A stretch of DNA of 64,000 bases from Dysosmobacter welbionis (GCF_005121165.3 NZ_CP034413.3:1302001-1366000), one strand, 5' to 3'. Shown: positions 37,092 through 45,799, counted from the first letter of the stretch. The notes: generated by a model not told the origin, from the sequence alone. Translations and numbers: made by a program.

Positions 37092-37627
37092 AGGCAAAAG
37101 AGCTGCTTGTCAGTGCCGGTTCCCTGCTGCTTGCCGGCCTGATCCTGGTAGTGGCTGGGAATGCCGTGGCTCCCGCCGCGGCCGCAAACGCCGCAGCGGA
37201 GCAACAGGAGATGATGGAGACCCTGCTTCCCGGAAGCACGGTCTTCACCCCGGAAGAGGACACGGGGACCGATGCCAATATTACGGCCGTCTGGAAAGGG
37301 GAAGGCGGCTGGATCATAGAGACCACTGTGGACGGCTATGCCGGCCCCATCCGCCAGTGGACCGGTGTGGACAGCAATGGCCATGTAACAGGTCTGGTGG
37401 TCCGGGACATGGAGGAGACCTTCGGCCTGGGCCGGAACGCATTGACGGACATTGATTTTCTGGTGCAGTTCGTCGGCACCTCCGGAGAGGCGGAGGTGGG
37501 CGGTGGTGTGGACGCGATCACCGGCGCCACCGTCACCTCGCGGGCGGTTGCCCGTGGCGTCAGTTCCGCCTGCGCGTATGTCACCGGTGCAGATGTCAGC
37601 ACGTCTGCGACAGAGTGGGGAGGTTGA
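37088..37627 (+). CDS. rnfG: RnfG-like flavoprotein subunit
   Basis: ATG at 37088 overlaps the rnfD stop by 4 bp and has AAAGGAGG upstream. The 179-aa protein has one N-terminal membrane anchor (residues ~8-30) and an extracytosolic FMN-binding domain. The flavinylation motif is intact: DAITGATVTSRAV near residue 155. ApbE, encoded upstream, should attach FMN here. It is the conventional partner of RnfD, passing electrons at the outer membrane face. Confidence 0.92.
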   Translation: MKAKELLVSAGSLLLAGLILVVAGNAVAPAAAANAAAEQQEMMETLLPGSTVFTPEEDTGTDANITAVWKGEGGWIIETTVDGYAGPIRQWTGVDSNGHVTGLVVRDMEETFGLGRNALTDIDFLVQFVGTSGEAEVGGGVDAITGATVTSRAVARGVSSACAYVTGADVSTSATEWGG

Positions 37628-37633
37628 TGCTGC

Positions 37634-38095
37634 TTGAAAAAGATCATTGTATCGCCGCTGTGCACGGCGTCCATCTGCCTTTCCGTGACCTTGCTGGCAG
37701 CGGGTCTTGCCGCCCAGATTGCAGCGGCGCTGGTCCCCAACATCATCCTGCCCGCGCTGGACATTCCCACGCTGGCGGCCCTCTCTCTCCTCGCGCTGGT
37801 CCTGGAGGTGATCCTCTTTGGGGAGAACCACCGGTTTTGGGCAACCTCGCTGATCGTGGGCACTGTGGCGTTCGGCGTGCTCTCTCTGTGCGCCGGCAGT
37901 GTGCCGACGGTGCTGGACGCGCTGCGGGTCGGGATCCTGGGCGGCGCTGTGTTCCTGATCTGTGAGGTACTGCTCCACTCCATCCTGGACCGGATCTCCT
38001 CCGGTGCCGCGGGCAAGTACCCCAGGAGCATGGCTGTGGTGTCCGCGCTGCTGCTGTGGCTTGCTGCACAGATTCTGATGAGTATTGGGATTTAA
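37634..38095 (+). CDS. Small polytopic membrane protein in the Rnf-like operon
   Basis: Probable TTG start at 37634, 6 bp after the rnfG stop, in a position where rnfE or rnfA would be expected. The 153-aa protein has about four or five hydrophobic spans but lacks the conserved features of RnfA/RnfE and is ~45 residues shorter. I do not recognise it. The terminator at 38263-38292 ends the operon, so rnfA, rnfB and rnfE are not encoded here. It may be a membrane partner specialised for this reduced system. Confidence 0.65.
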   Translation: MKKIIVSPLCTASICLSVTLLAAGLAAQIAAALVPNIILPALDIPTLAALSLLALVLEVILFGENHRFWATSLIVGTVAFGVLSLCAGSVPTVLDALRVGILGGAVFLICEVLLHSILDRISSGAAGKYPRSMAVVSALLLWLAAQILMSIGI

Positions 38096-38262
38096 AACTG
38101 CGGTCGGGGTTCCCATACGGCAGGGCAGCGAGCTGCGTGGATCGGTTCGCCGGTACAGTCCAGCTGTTCTGCAAGCCCGGACTATCCGTTCCGGTACCGG
38201 TTGTATGCGGAGCACCGGAAGGCCGAAGCCGCCTGAAAAACCCTCCATCGCTAAAAAACAAG

Positions 38263-38292
38263 GGCCTCCGGCAAGATGCCGGAGGCCTTTTT
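38263..38292 (+). terminator. Rho-independent terminator of the Rnf-like operon
   Basis: GGCCTCCGGC (38263-38272) pairs with GCCGGAGGCC (38278-38287), then TTTTT. The 165 bp before it and ~265 bp after it show no gene. Confidence 0.85.
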
Positions 38293-38560
38293 CATATCCC
38301 CGAGAACTGCCGTGAGCTGTGAAAACATCGGACCGCAGCGAAGGATTGGGCGGCAACGTGATCCCGCAAGCTGTGTGTTCTTGTCAATACCGTTGCAAAC
38401 GCGGCTTTGACGCAAGCCGTTTCAGCTGCCGGCAGGCATTTGGGGATGGTAGTCCATTTTCCCGTGGAGACCCCACCGAGTCTTCCGCACCTCTGTCCCA
38501 TTTACACAGGGATCACCGGCAAGCAGGGATTTCAATGCGCCTCCCCGGGTGGGGAAGGTC

Positions 38561-39441
38561 TCAGTGCTCCAGCAGGGTGAGTCGTTTCAGAATATGTCCG
38601 ATGTCCGCAGGGATGCAGACAGACCGCCCCCGAATCTCCGGGGGAATATAGGACTCCTTCTGATTGATACAGGCATAGGCAGCGCTCCGGTTCTCCAGGG
38701 TCATCTTCCAGAAGGGATACTTGATGATGCCCGGGGTGTTGCCGCCCACCCCCAGCTCCAGGAACAGCAGCCGCCGTCCCCTGTGCCGCCGTAGGAAGTC
38801 CTCGTACCGCCGGGCGGCGGCATACCAGCCCGCATCCTGGACGAAGGTATCGTCGCACCGCAGGTTCATGGCCATGGGACGGCCGCACCTGGGGCAGCGT
38901 GGCACCAGCTCCGTGGGGATCCGCATGTCCCTCTGTTCTGCAAACATTTTGCGGACGGTCTCCTCGTTGTCATAGGTCTCCTGATGGCAGGGCTTGGAGC
39001 ACTGCCACAGGCCATAGTCCCCTGGGTGTAGAACAGCCGCTGCTTGTCGAAGCCCGCCAGCTGGAACTGGTGGTCCACATTGGTGGTCAGGACAAAGTAG
39101 TCCTTGTCCTTTATCAGCTTCAGCAGATCGCCATATACAGGCTTCGGCGCCTTTTCATAGCGGTTTACCAGGATCTGCCGGCTCCACCAGGCCCAGTACT
39201 CCTCCAGGCTTTCAAAAGGATAGAATCCGCCGGAGTACATGTCCTGGATGTCGTACCTGGACTGAAAGTCGCTGAAATACCGCCGGAACCGTTCGCCGGA
39301 GTAGGTCATCCCCGCAGAGGCGGACAGACCCGCCCCCGCCCCGACCACCACTGCGTCCGCAGAGGCCAGGGCCCCCTTCAGCTGCTCAATCGGGTCCGAG
39401 GAGACGGCGGTAGATGGCTGCGTCCAGGTCTTTGAAAACAT
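38561..39441 (-). pseudogene. SirTM-class (Sir2-like) protein ADP-ribosyltransferase, frameshifted
   Basis: Probable start ATG 39439-39441, overlapping the macrodomain gene by 56 bp. Two frames together give ~293 aa. Seen: NAD-binding GAGAGLSASAGMTYSGERF, TTNVDHQFQLAGFDKQRLFYTQGDYG, and a zinc site (PRCPRCGRPMAMNLRCD with a CSKPC upstream). Gln replaces the catalytic His of deacetylating sirtuins in TQGDYG, as in SirTM enzymes, which ADP-ribosylate a lipoylated GcvH-like protein in Staphylococcus and Streptococcus. The break is a missing base in the C run at 39019-39022, possibly a sequencing error. The paired macrodomain supports the SirTM call; no GcvH-L or LplA2 gene is nearby. Confidence 0.82.
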
Positions 39442-40180
39442 TGAAGATCACCCTTTCTACGGAAGTTGTCTGCTGCTCCAGAAATTCCCGGACCGTTCTC
39501 ACGGCGATCTCGGCGGCCTCCTGGTTTGGAAAGTGGAACTCCCCGGTGGAGATGCAGCAGAAGGCCACACTGCGGAGACCATGCTCCGCGGCCAGCGCCA
39601 GGCAGGAGCGGTAGCAGGCGGCCAGCTCCCGCCGGTCCTTCCAGGTCACCCATCTGCCCACGATGGGCCCCACAGTGTGGAGCACATACCGGGCCGGCAG
39701 GTTATAGGCACGTGTCAGCTTGGCCCGGCCGGCGGGCTCAGGATGCCCCTGGGCCCGCATGATTTCTGCGCACGCGTCCCGGAGCTGGAGCCCCGCCGCC
39801 GAGTGGATGGCGTTGTCGATGCAGCCGTGGCAGGGGGCGAAGCAGCCCAGCAGAGCGGAATTATCTGCATCCACAATGGCGTCCGCCCGCAGCCGGGTGA
39901 TGTCCCCCTGCCAGAGCACCAGGCGGGGATCTCCTGCAGTGGGAGGCAGGGCATCCCCGTTCACCACGCCCTTTTCCTCCCGCTCGGCGGAGAGCAGGGC
40001 ATCCTGGACTTCCAGAAATTTGGGGGCCAGGGGCATGGGCGGCCGGACATTCATCAGGGAGCGGAGCAGCCGCCGCTGTGAGAATGCATCCACCGGAAAT
40101 GCTTCCGCCTGCTCCCGGTACTGAGGCATTTCCGCCAGAAGGGTTTGATTCAAATATTGTACCTGTTCCCTGCGATCCAT
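39386..40180 (-). CDS. Zinc-type macrodomain protein (protein ADP-ribosyl hydrolase)
   Basis: ATG at 40178-40180 follows GGAGGAG; an upstream in-frame extension is rejected. The 264-aa protein has an ~85-residue N-terminal helical part and a macrodomain (~residues 95-264) with VLWQGDITRLRADAIVDADN, the Zn-macrodomain signature GCFAPCHGCIDNAIHSAAGLQLR, and AYNLPARYVLHTVGP. Relatives remove ADP-ribose added by SirTM sirtuins. The sirtuin gene overlaps its 3' end, so the two are co-expressed and should form a reversible ADP-ribosylation pair. Confidence 0.9.
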   Translation of the reverse strand: MDRREQVQYLNQTLLAEMPQYREQAEAFPVDAFSQRRLLRSLMNVRPPMPLAPKFLEVQDALLSAEREEKGVVNGDALPPTAGDPRLVLWQGDITRLRADAIVDADNSALLGCFAPCHGCIDNAIHSAAGLQLRDACAEIMRAQGHPEPAGRAKLTRAYNLPARYVLHTVGPIVGRWVTWKDRRELAACYRSCLALAAEHGLRSVAFCCISTGEFHFPNQEAAEIAVRTVREFLEQQTTSVERVIFNVFKDLDAAIYRRLLGPD

Positions 40181-40448
40181 GGGTCTCCTCCAAAGGAAAG
40201 ATTCATTGTACGGTCTGATACCGGAAATGCCAGAGCGGAGATCGGCACAGAGCCCGCTTCCCGGCACTTGCAGAGGGCGTCCCCTTCTGCGGGAAAGCGC
40301 AGGCTGCTTCACCCCTCGCTTTCTATTGTACGGCGGGATTCACCACTCGTAAAGTACGCACAATGCTGTGACATAGGCACCGGGAGGTAACCAAGGGGCT
40401 GCGGGGCTTTCCACGGGGCGAAATTTTTCATCGCCGCCCCATGGGAGC

Positions 40449-40478
40449 TTGACAATCGCTCTGCAGGTACCATAAAAT
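40449..40478 (+). promoter_or_regulatory. Promoter of the HxlR gene
   Basis: Consensus TTGACA (40449-40454), 18-bp spacer, TAAAAT (40473-40478), 53 bp upstream of the start codon. The preceding 40181-40440 stretch shows no gene. Confidence 0.7.
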
Positions 40479-40530
40479 ATGGATGATATCAGAGGATTTG
40501 AAGTGATCGGTATACAGGAGGGACCTGCAG

Positions 40531-40863
40531 ATGGCAGCCGCGGCAAAAGAACTTCCGGCCTGTCCGGTGGAAACCACGCTGACGCTGATCAGTGACAAGT
40601 GGAAGGTGCTCATTCTCCGGGATCTGATGCCGGGGACAAAGCGTTTTGGAGAATTGAAGAAGTCCATCGGCTCGGTCAGCCAGAAAGTGCTGACGGCCCA
40701 GCTCCGGGAGATGGAGCGGAGCGGCCTGCTGACCCGTACGGTCTATCCGGAGGTCCCGCCCCGCGTGGAATACACGCTGACCGACCTGGGGTACAGCCTG
40801 AAACCCATTCTGGACGCCATGAGGAACTGGGGCGAGGCGTATAAGGCCCAAAAACAGGGGTAG
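40531..40863 (+). CDS. HxlR-family transcriptional regulator
   Basis: ATG at 40531 follows CAGGAGGG. The 110-aa single-domain winged helix protein has the full family signature: ACPVETTLTLISDKWKVLIL, then LMPGTKRFGELKKSIGSVSQKVLTAQLREMERSGLLTRTVYPEVPPRVEYTLTDLG. The N-terminal Cys before PVE is the residue that senses aldehydes or oxidants in several HxlR proteins. It is a single gene with its own promoter and terminator. The target is not shown by context; a redox-active neighbour or itself is most likely. Confidence 0.93.
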   Translation: MAAAAKELPACPVETTLTLISDKWKVLILRDLMPGTKRFGELKKSIGSVSQKVLTAQLREMERSGLLTRTVYPEVPPRVEYTLTDLGYSLKPILDAMRNWGEAYKAQKQG

Positions 40864-40934
40864 CCCTCCCTCAGCGTCAAGCCGCCTGCTTTGGCAGCCT
40901 TTGCGGGGCGGTCCCGAAAGAGCCCCGACCCAGC

Positions 40935-40966
40935 AAAAAACAGACTGCTCGTGCAGTCTGTTTTTT
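40935..40966. terminator. Bidirectional terminator between HxlR and AEC genes
   Basis: Perfect 14-bp arms (40935-40948, 40953-40966) with loop TCGT, starting with six A and ending with six T, so it can stop transcription from both convergent sides. Confidence 0.9.
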
Positions 40967-41014
40967 GGATCCCGCCGTCCCGCAGCGGCAGGGCCCGCAA
41001 GGGTGCAGGCTTCC

Positions 41015-41950
41015 TCAAAGGGGAAACGACTCCATTACCAGAGTCAGGAGCGGGATCGTCAGGATCGAACACAGGGTGGAGGCAAACGCGATCTGCGAGG
41101 CAAAGACGGCGTCGCAGTCATACTTGTCCGCCAGAATAGAGCCCGTGCTGCCGGCGGGCATCCCCGTCATCAGGATACAGACATTGGTCAGCGTCGTGTC
41201 CAGGTGGAGCGGTTTGAGCAGTACGCACAGCAGAAGCGGGTACAGGACCAGCCGCAGGCAGGTGTACCACAGAACAGGCTTTGAGAACATGGAGCGGATG
41301 GGGGCGTCCGCCAGGATTGTCCCGATGACGAACATGGAGACCGGGACGGTGCAGCTGCTGACCGAGGCGACGGCGCTGTCCAGGAAGCCCGGCAGGGACA
41401 CCGGAGCGGCCATCAGGAGCAGCCCCGCGAAAACGGCGATGATGCAGGGGTGGCGGACCAGCTTGCGGAAGGCGTCCTTCCTGCTGACGCTGGTGAAGAG
41501 GGACAGCCCCGCCGTCCACATGGTGAAGCGGAGCGGGATCTGGAACATGGACGTGTAGATCACGCCCAGATCCCCAAACAGCAGGCGGGCCACCGGCAAC
41601 CCCACAAAGCTGGAGTTGGAACAGATGATGCCGTAGGAGAGAACGCTCCTCTGCTCCCGAGGGTACTTTCGGAAGAGCAGCTTGCTGCCGTATATGGACA
41701 TCAGCTGGATGACTGCGGAAAGTCCAACCGCCAGCAGGCAGTTCCGGGCGAAGCCGTCTGGGAACACCATCCCGCCTAAAAAGGACTCGACGATATTGCA
41801 GGGCAGGATCACATCGATCAGCAGGTCGGAGAGCATCTTCCGCCCCGCCGCGTCGATGATCTTCAGCTTTTTGATGAGTACGCCCGTCAGGATCAGAAGG
41901 AACATCGTCTCCTGCAGGGACAGCATCTCCCAGAAAAACTCCATCCGCAC
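41015..41950 (-). CDS. AEC (auxin efflux carrier) family transporter
   Basis: Start ATG 41948-41950, 7 bases after GGAGG; 41944 is an alternative. The 311-aa protein has about ten membrane spans in two related halves, with ILPCNIVESFLGG and LTGMPAGSTGSILADKYD, family positions where spans break. Bacterial members move malate, malonate or other carboxylates. It is divergent from the rhodanese gene and convergent with hxlR. Confidence 0.87.
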   Translation of the reverse strand: MRMEFFWEMLSLQETMFLLILTGVLIKKLKIIDAAGRKMLSDLLIDVILPCNIVESFLGGMVFPDGFARNCLLAVGLSAVIQLMSIYGSKLLFRKYPREQRSVLSYGIICSNSSFVGLPVARLLFGDLGVIYTSMFQIPLRFTMWTAGLSLFTSVSRKDAFRKLVRHPCIIAVFAGLLLMAAPVSLPGFLDSAVASVSSCTVPVSMFVIGTILADAPIRSMFSKPVLWYTCLRLVLYPLLLCVLLKPLHLDTTLTNVCILMTGMPAGSTGSILADKYDCDAVFASQIAFASTLCSILTIPLLTLVMESFPL

Positions 41951-42161
41951 GCCTCCTGTCCGGTCCCCCGCAGGCCCCGGTCTGCATTGTTATTCATTAT
42001 ATACCACCCAGACGGGATTGCAAGCGCCGGACACTTCTGTGCTTTTGTCACAGAAATCCCGGTCGGCGTGTGGTATACTCTTTTTAAAAGAGCCGCCGGA
42101 CGGCCCGGCTCCCGGTGCCGGGAGCCCCGCCGCAGCAGCGGCGCGGACAGAAAGGATGCGT

Positions 42162-42485
42162 ATGATGGGATTCTTTGGATTTCTGCAGCGGCCGGACCTG
42201 GGACAGGGGCTGGAGCGGTTTGCCGCCACGCCGAACGCCCTGCTGCTGGACGTGCGCACACAGGAGGAATATGCGGACGGTCATATTCCGGAGAGCCGGA
42301 ATCTGCCGCTGCAGACGTTGGGGCGGACAGAGCTTCTGCCCCCCGCCCGGGAGACGCCCCTCTTCGTCTACTGTCTCAGCGGCGTCAGGAGCCGTCAGGC
42401 GGCCGGCCTGCTGCGGCGCATGGGGTATACTGATGTGACGGATCTGGGCGGCATCTGCAACTATCGTGGAAAGGTGGTCAAGTGA
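42162..42485 (+). CDS. Single-domain rhodanese-like protein
   Basis: ATG at 42162, 5 bases after AAAGGA, is preferred to 42156 and 42165. The ~107-aa protein contains LLLDVRTQEEYADGHIPESRNLPLQ and the active-site loop VYCLSGVRSRQA, with Cys as the persulfide carrier. It is 1 bp upstream of the CoA-disulfide reductase-rhodanese gene and probably exchanges sulfur with it. Confidence 0.9.
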   Translation: MMGFFGFLQRPDLGQGLERFAATPNALLLDVRTQEEYADGHIPESRNLPLQTLGRTELLPPARETPLFVYCLSGVRSRQAAGLLRRMGYTDVTDLGGICNYRGKVVK

Positions 42486-42486
42486 G

Positions 42487-44178
42487 ATGAAAGTCATCAT
42501 TGTAGGCGGCGTGGCCGGAGGCGCCACCGCCGCGGCCCGGCTCCGCCGGCTGGACGAGACCGCGGAAATCGTGGTATTTGAGCGGTCCGGATATGTATCC
42601 TACGCCAACTGTGGTCTGCCCTATTACATCGGCGGCGTCATCACCGACAAAGAGGAGCTGACGCTTCAGACGCCGGAGAGCTTCTGGCAGCGTTTCCGGG
42701 TGGACATGCGGGTGCGCCACGAAGTCACAGCCATCCACCCGGCAGAGAAGACCGTGGACGTGCGGAATCTCGCTACCGGCGAGACCTTTACCGAATCCTA
42801 TGACAAACTGGTCCTCTCCCCCGGTGCCCGGCCCACCCAGCCGGCGCTGCCCGGCGTAGGGATCGACCGCCTGTTCACCCTCCGCACGGTAGAGGACACC
42901 CTGAAGATCCGGGAATTCATCGAACAGCACCATCCCCGGTCCGCGGTGCTGGCCGGCGGCGGCTTCATCGGCGTGGAGCTGATGGAAAACCTGCGGGAGC
43001 TGGGCATCGACGTCACCGTGGTCCAGCGGCCCCGCCAGCTGCTGAATCCCCTGGACGCGGACATGGCCGCCTTCCTCCACGCCAAGCTGCGGCAAAAAGG
43101 GGTGCGGCTGCATCTGGGCTGCACTGTGGAGGGCTTTGCCGCCAACGGTGACCGGGTCAATGTGCTGCTGAAGAACGAGGCGCCCCTCACCGCCGACATG
43201 GTGGTGCTGGCCATCGGCGTCACGCCGGACACCGGCCTCGCCAAGGCGGCCGGGCTGGAGCTGGGGATCAAGGGCAGCATCCTGGTGAACGACCGGATGG
43301 AGACCTCCGCGCCGGACATCTACGCTGTGGGGGATGCGGTACAGGTGAAGCACTTCGTCACCGGGCAGGACACCCTCCTCTCCCTGGCGGGCCCCGCCAA
43401 CAAGCAGGGGCGCATCGCGGCGGACAACATCTGCGGCGGAGACAGCCGGTATCCCGGCTCCCAGGGCAGCTCCGTCATCAAGGTATTCGATATGACCATC
43501 GCCACCACCGGCGTCAATGAGAAGACGGCAAAACAGGCGGGCATCGACTGCGACAAGGTCTACCTCTCCCCCATGAGTCACGCCGGATACTATCCCGGCG
43601 GCAAAGTCATGACCTTGAAGGTGGTGTTCGAGAAGGGCACATACCGCCTGCTGGGCGCGCAGATCGTGGGTTACGAGGGTGTGGACAAGCGGATCGACGT
43701 GCTGGCCACGGCCATCCATGCGGGACTCTCCGCCCTCCAGCTGAAGGATCTGGATCTGGCCTACGCGCCGCCCTACTCCTCCGCCAAGGATCCGGTGAAC
43801 ATGGCAGGCTTTATGATCGAGAACCTGTCCCATGGGCTGGTGGAGCAGTTCTTCCCGGAGGATGTGGACGCCCTGCCCCGGGACGGCAGTGTGACGCTGC
43901 TGGACGTGCGGACCCCCGGCGAGTACGCCGACGGCCACGCGGAGGGCTTTGTTAACCTCCCGGTGGATGACCTGCGGGAGCGGCTGCGGGAAGTCCCGGT
44001 AGGCAAGCCGGTGTACGTTATCTGCCAGAGCGGCCTGCGGAGCTATATCGCGTGCCGTATTCTGGCCCAGCAGGGGTTCAAATGCTATAACCTCTCCGGC
44101 GGCTGGCGGCTGTATGAGACGGTGGTGCGGGACCGGACCGCCGCACAGGAGGCCTGGCCCTGCGGGATGGAGAAGTAA
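42487..44178 (+). CDS. CoA-disulfide/polysulfide reductase with C-terminal rhodanese domain
   Basis: ATG at 42487 overlaps the ribosome site of the upstream gene's end. The 563-aa protein has FAD (VIIVGGVAGGATAAARLRRL) and NAD(P) (VLAGGGFIGVELMENL) folds, the active-site Cys in GYVSYANCGLPYYIGG, a dimerisation domain, and a rhodanese domain (~residues 465-555) with LLDVRTPGEYADGH and active-site CQSGLRSY. This architecture belongs to the CoADR-RHD/Npsr group that reduces CoA-persulfides or polysulfides with NAD(P)H. With the small rhodanese it forms a sulfur-handling two-gene operon. Confidence 0.93.
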   Translation: MKVIIVGGVAGGATAAARLRRLDETAEIVVFERSGYVSYANCGLPYYIGGVITDKEELTLQTPESFWQRFRVDMRVRHEVTAIHPAEKTVDVRNLATGETFTESYDKLVLSPGARPTQPALPGVGIDRLFTLRTVEDTLKIREFIEQHHPRSAVLAGGGFIGVELMENLRELGIDVTVVQRPRQLLNPLDADMAAFLHAKLRQKGVRLHLGCTVEGFAANGDRVNVLLKNEAPLTADMVVLAIGVTPDTGLAKAAGLELGIKGSILVNDRMETSAPDIYAVGDAVQVKHFVTGQDTLLSLAGPANKQGRIAADNICGGDSRYPGSQGSSVIKVFDMTIATTGVNEKTAKQAGIDCDKVYLSPMSHAGYYPGGKVMTLKVVFEKGTYRLLGAQIVGYEGVDKRIDVLATAIHAGLSALQLKDLDLAYAPPYSSAKDPVNMAGFMIENLSHGLVEQFFPEDVDALPRDGSVTLLDVRTPGEYADGHAEGFVNLPVDDLRERLREVPVGKPVYVICQSGLRSYIACRILAQQGFKCYNLSGGWRLYETVVRDRTAAQEAWPCGMEK

Positions 44179-44192
44179 ACAGGAAAACGCAA

Positions 44193-44220
44193 GCCACCCG
44201 CTGCAAAGGCAGCGGGTGGC
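44193..44220. terminator. Terminator after the CoADR-rhodanese gene
   Basis: GCCACCCGCTGC (44193-44204), AAAG, GCAGCGGGTGGC (44209-44220), with a T-rich tail. It also closes the convergent gene at 44222. Confidence 0.85.
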
Positions 44221-44221
44221 T

Positions 44222-44623
44222 TCATTCATGATTGATTTCGACGGAAAGGACATCTTGAGTAGCATCTTTCTGCGGGGCTGCACGACGCGCCGCCCGATCC
44301 TGCCGCAGGGCCGCCAGGATCCCCAAGGATATGATCCCGCACACATAGAGATACTGAAATCCCTCATCGCCGCCGCTGGAATCAAAAAAGTGGACAGAGG
44401 AAAAATCGTCATCCGGAAACACCAGAACACCGCAGTACCGTAGCAGTCCATAGATCATTCCTGCGGCCAGAAGGGCCAGCCCGATCAGAAGGCACACCCT
44501 GACGATCTGCCGAATTCGCGGCCCTTTCCGCTCCAGTCCCCAGCGGGCGGCGGCAAAGCAGAGAATGCCGCAGGGTAACGACAGCGGCAGATACGTCAGT
44601 GCTTCCACCAGAAACAGCTTCAT
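44222..44623 (-). CDS. Small membrane protein of unknown function
   Basis: ATG at 44621-44623 follows GGGGGAG. The 133-aa protein has about three membrane spans (LFLVEALTYLPLSLPCGILCF, VCLLIGLALLAAGMIYGLL, YLYVCGIISLGILAAL) and an acidic loop between the last two (FPDDDFSSVHFFDSSGGDEG). No family recognised. It stands alone. Confidence 0.65.
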   Translation of the reverse strand: MKLFLVEALTYLPLSLPCGILCFAAARWGLERKGPRIRQIVRVCLLIGLALLAAGMIYGLLRYCGVLVFPDDDFSSVHFFDSSGGDEGFQYLYVCGIISLGILAALRQDRAARRAAPQKDATQDVLSVEINHE

Positions 44624-44683
44624 ATCGGCTCCCCCTTTTCCACTATGATACACACTCTTTGGCCGGAAGTCAACAATGCCCTC

Positions 44684-44966
44684 CGGCGCGGGGCGGAGGC
44701 AGCGAGTTCGCTTTCTGATGAAAAAACAGGACACCCAAAGCTGGGTGTCCTGTTTCACTCTGGAGCGGGCAACGAGGCTCGAGCTCGCTTCCCGGCATCC
44801 CGCGAATGGCTGACCGCCATTCGCAGGACCCCTGCCTCACCTCTGATCCAATCGCGCCTTCGGCGCGGGGCGGAGGCAGCGAGTTCGCTTTCTGATGAAA
44901 AAACAGAACACCCAAAATTGGGTGTCCTGTTTCACTCTGGAGCGGGCAACGAGGCTCGAACTCGCT
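44684..44966. repeat. 106-bp direct repeat carrying a tRNA-Gly 3' end
   Basis: 44684-44789 and 44861-44966 differ at only a handful of positions, offset 177 bp. Each copy contains, on the minus strand, the last ~28 nt of tRNA-Gly plus CCA and a terminator hairpin (CAGGACACCC type). Only the right copy continues into a whole tRNA. The left copy is therefore a partial duplication, as left by element integration/excision or tandem duplication at a tRNA end. Confidence 0.85.
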
Positions 44967-45013
44967 ACCTCCACCTTGGCAAGGTGGCGCTCTACCAGAT
45001 GAGCTATGCCCGC
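44938..45013 (-). tRNA. tRNA-Gly (anticodon GCC)
   Basis: 76 nt including encoded CCA. Acceptor GCGGGCA pairs with TGCCCGC, the D-loop has TGGTAGA, the anticodon stem-loop CACCTTGCCAAGGTG gives anticodon GCC, and the T-arm contains GTTCGAG. A hairpin terminator lies downstream at ~44899-44932. Confidence 0.95.
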
Positions 45014-45050
45014 GGAACAAGAGGTATTCTACCAGAGAAACACCCGCTTG

Positions 45051-45746
45051 TCAAGACTCTTCTGCAAGATTTTCCGAATTTTCTTCCGCAGCAGCCGCGG
45101 CGTCTCCGCCCATCACAAACTCGATCAGCCCCACCGGACCCTGTGCCGGATAATAGGAGATCGTCCAGGGCGGCGTCTCTGCCAGACCTCGCGCCTCCCG
45201 GAGCTGTGCCACCGTCTCCTCCACCCGGGCCTGGCCGTCCTCTCCCCAATAGCCGACCCGGACCGCCAGCTCCGTGCGGCCCTCGTCCAGCGCCGCCTCC
45301 AGCAGGGCGGACAGCGCCTCCGTACTGGTGGCGTTCACCACCGCCTGGATCTGCTCCGCCGTCCGGCGGTAGCTGACCTGGATGCTGATCTCATAGTACC
45401 CCCGCTGGGACCGGCTGGAGGCGGTGATATACTCCACGGCATAGGCGCCCATAGGCGTCTCCTGCTGGACCTCCGTAGTGGCCTGCTCCAGTGTGTCCGC
45501 CACCGTCAGATCGTCCTCGTAGTTGTAGAGGCGGACCGTGGCGCTCTCCGTGTGCTGGCCGATGAGGATCAGCAGGTCGTTCACGATGTCCTGGTAGTTC
45601 TCCGCCCGGAGAGTCCCGGCGGCCTCGCTCTCCCAGAACTTGCTGCTGTGGGGCTCCACGGTGGCATAGTTCCGCTCCAGCAGGGCGCTGCACCCCGTCA
45701 GGGACAGGCTGACGCACAGGAGCAGGGTGAGATGGCGCATCTTCAC
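45051..45746 (-). CDS. Lipoprotein of unknown function
   Basis: Probable GTG start at 45746, behind GGAGG, with an alternative ATG at 45740. The 231-aa product has a lipobox (LSLTGCSAL, Cys ~19). The remaining acidic domain (NYQDIVNDLLILIGQHTES ... VSYRRTAEQIQAVV ... YYPAQGPVGLIEFVMG) has alternating strands and helices and is typical of conserved oscillospiral lipoproteins; I do not recognise a named domain. A short acidic Ala/Glu tail ends it. Confidence 0.7.
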   Translation of the reverse strand: MKMRHLTLLLCVSLSLTGCSALLERNYATVEPHSSKFWESEAAGTLRAENYQDIVNDLLILIGQHTESATVRLYNYEDDLTVADTLEQATTEVQQETPMGAYAVEYITASSRSQRGYYEISIQVSYRRTAEQIQAVVNATSTEALSALLEAALDEGRTELAVRVGYWGEDGQARVEETVAQLREARGLAETPPWTISYYPAQGPVGLIEFVMGGDAAAAAEENSENLAEES

Positions 45747-45799
45747 GGCTCGGCGCCTCCTTTCCGGTCAGAATGGCCCAGGGACGGGCAGGGGCGCGC

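Noticed and set aside
37634-38095. rnfE or rnfA
   Set aside because: Right position, but the 153-aa sequence is too short and lacks the conserved motifs of those subunits.
42478-44451. 657-aa minus-strand frame opposite the CoADR-rhodanese gene
   Set aside because: High-GC shadow without domain content; the plus-strand gene is unambiguous. The same applies to long antisense frames over 12523-13827, 10269-12548, 46961-48349, 48353-49528, 50334-52100 and 56578-58236.
44684-44789. A second tRNA-Gly gene
   Set aside because: Only the last ~28 nt of the tRNA are present; there is no anticodon or D-arm.
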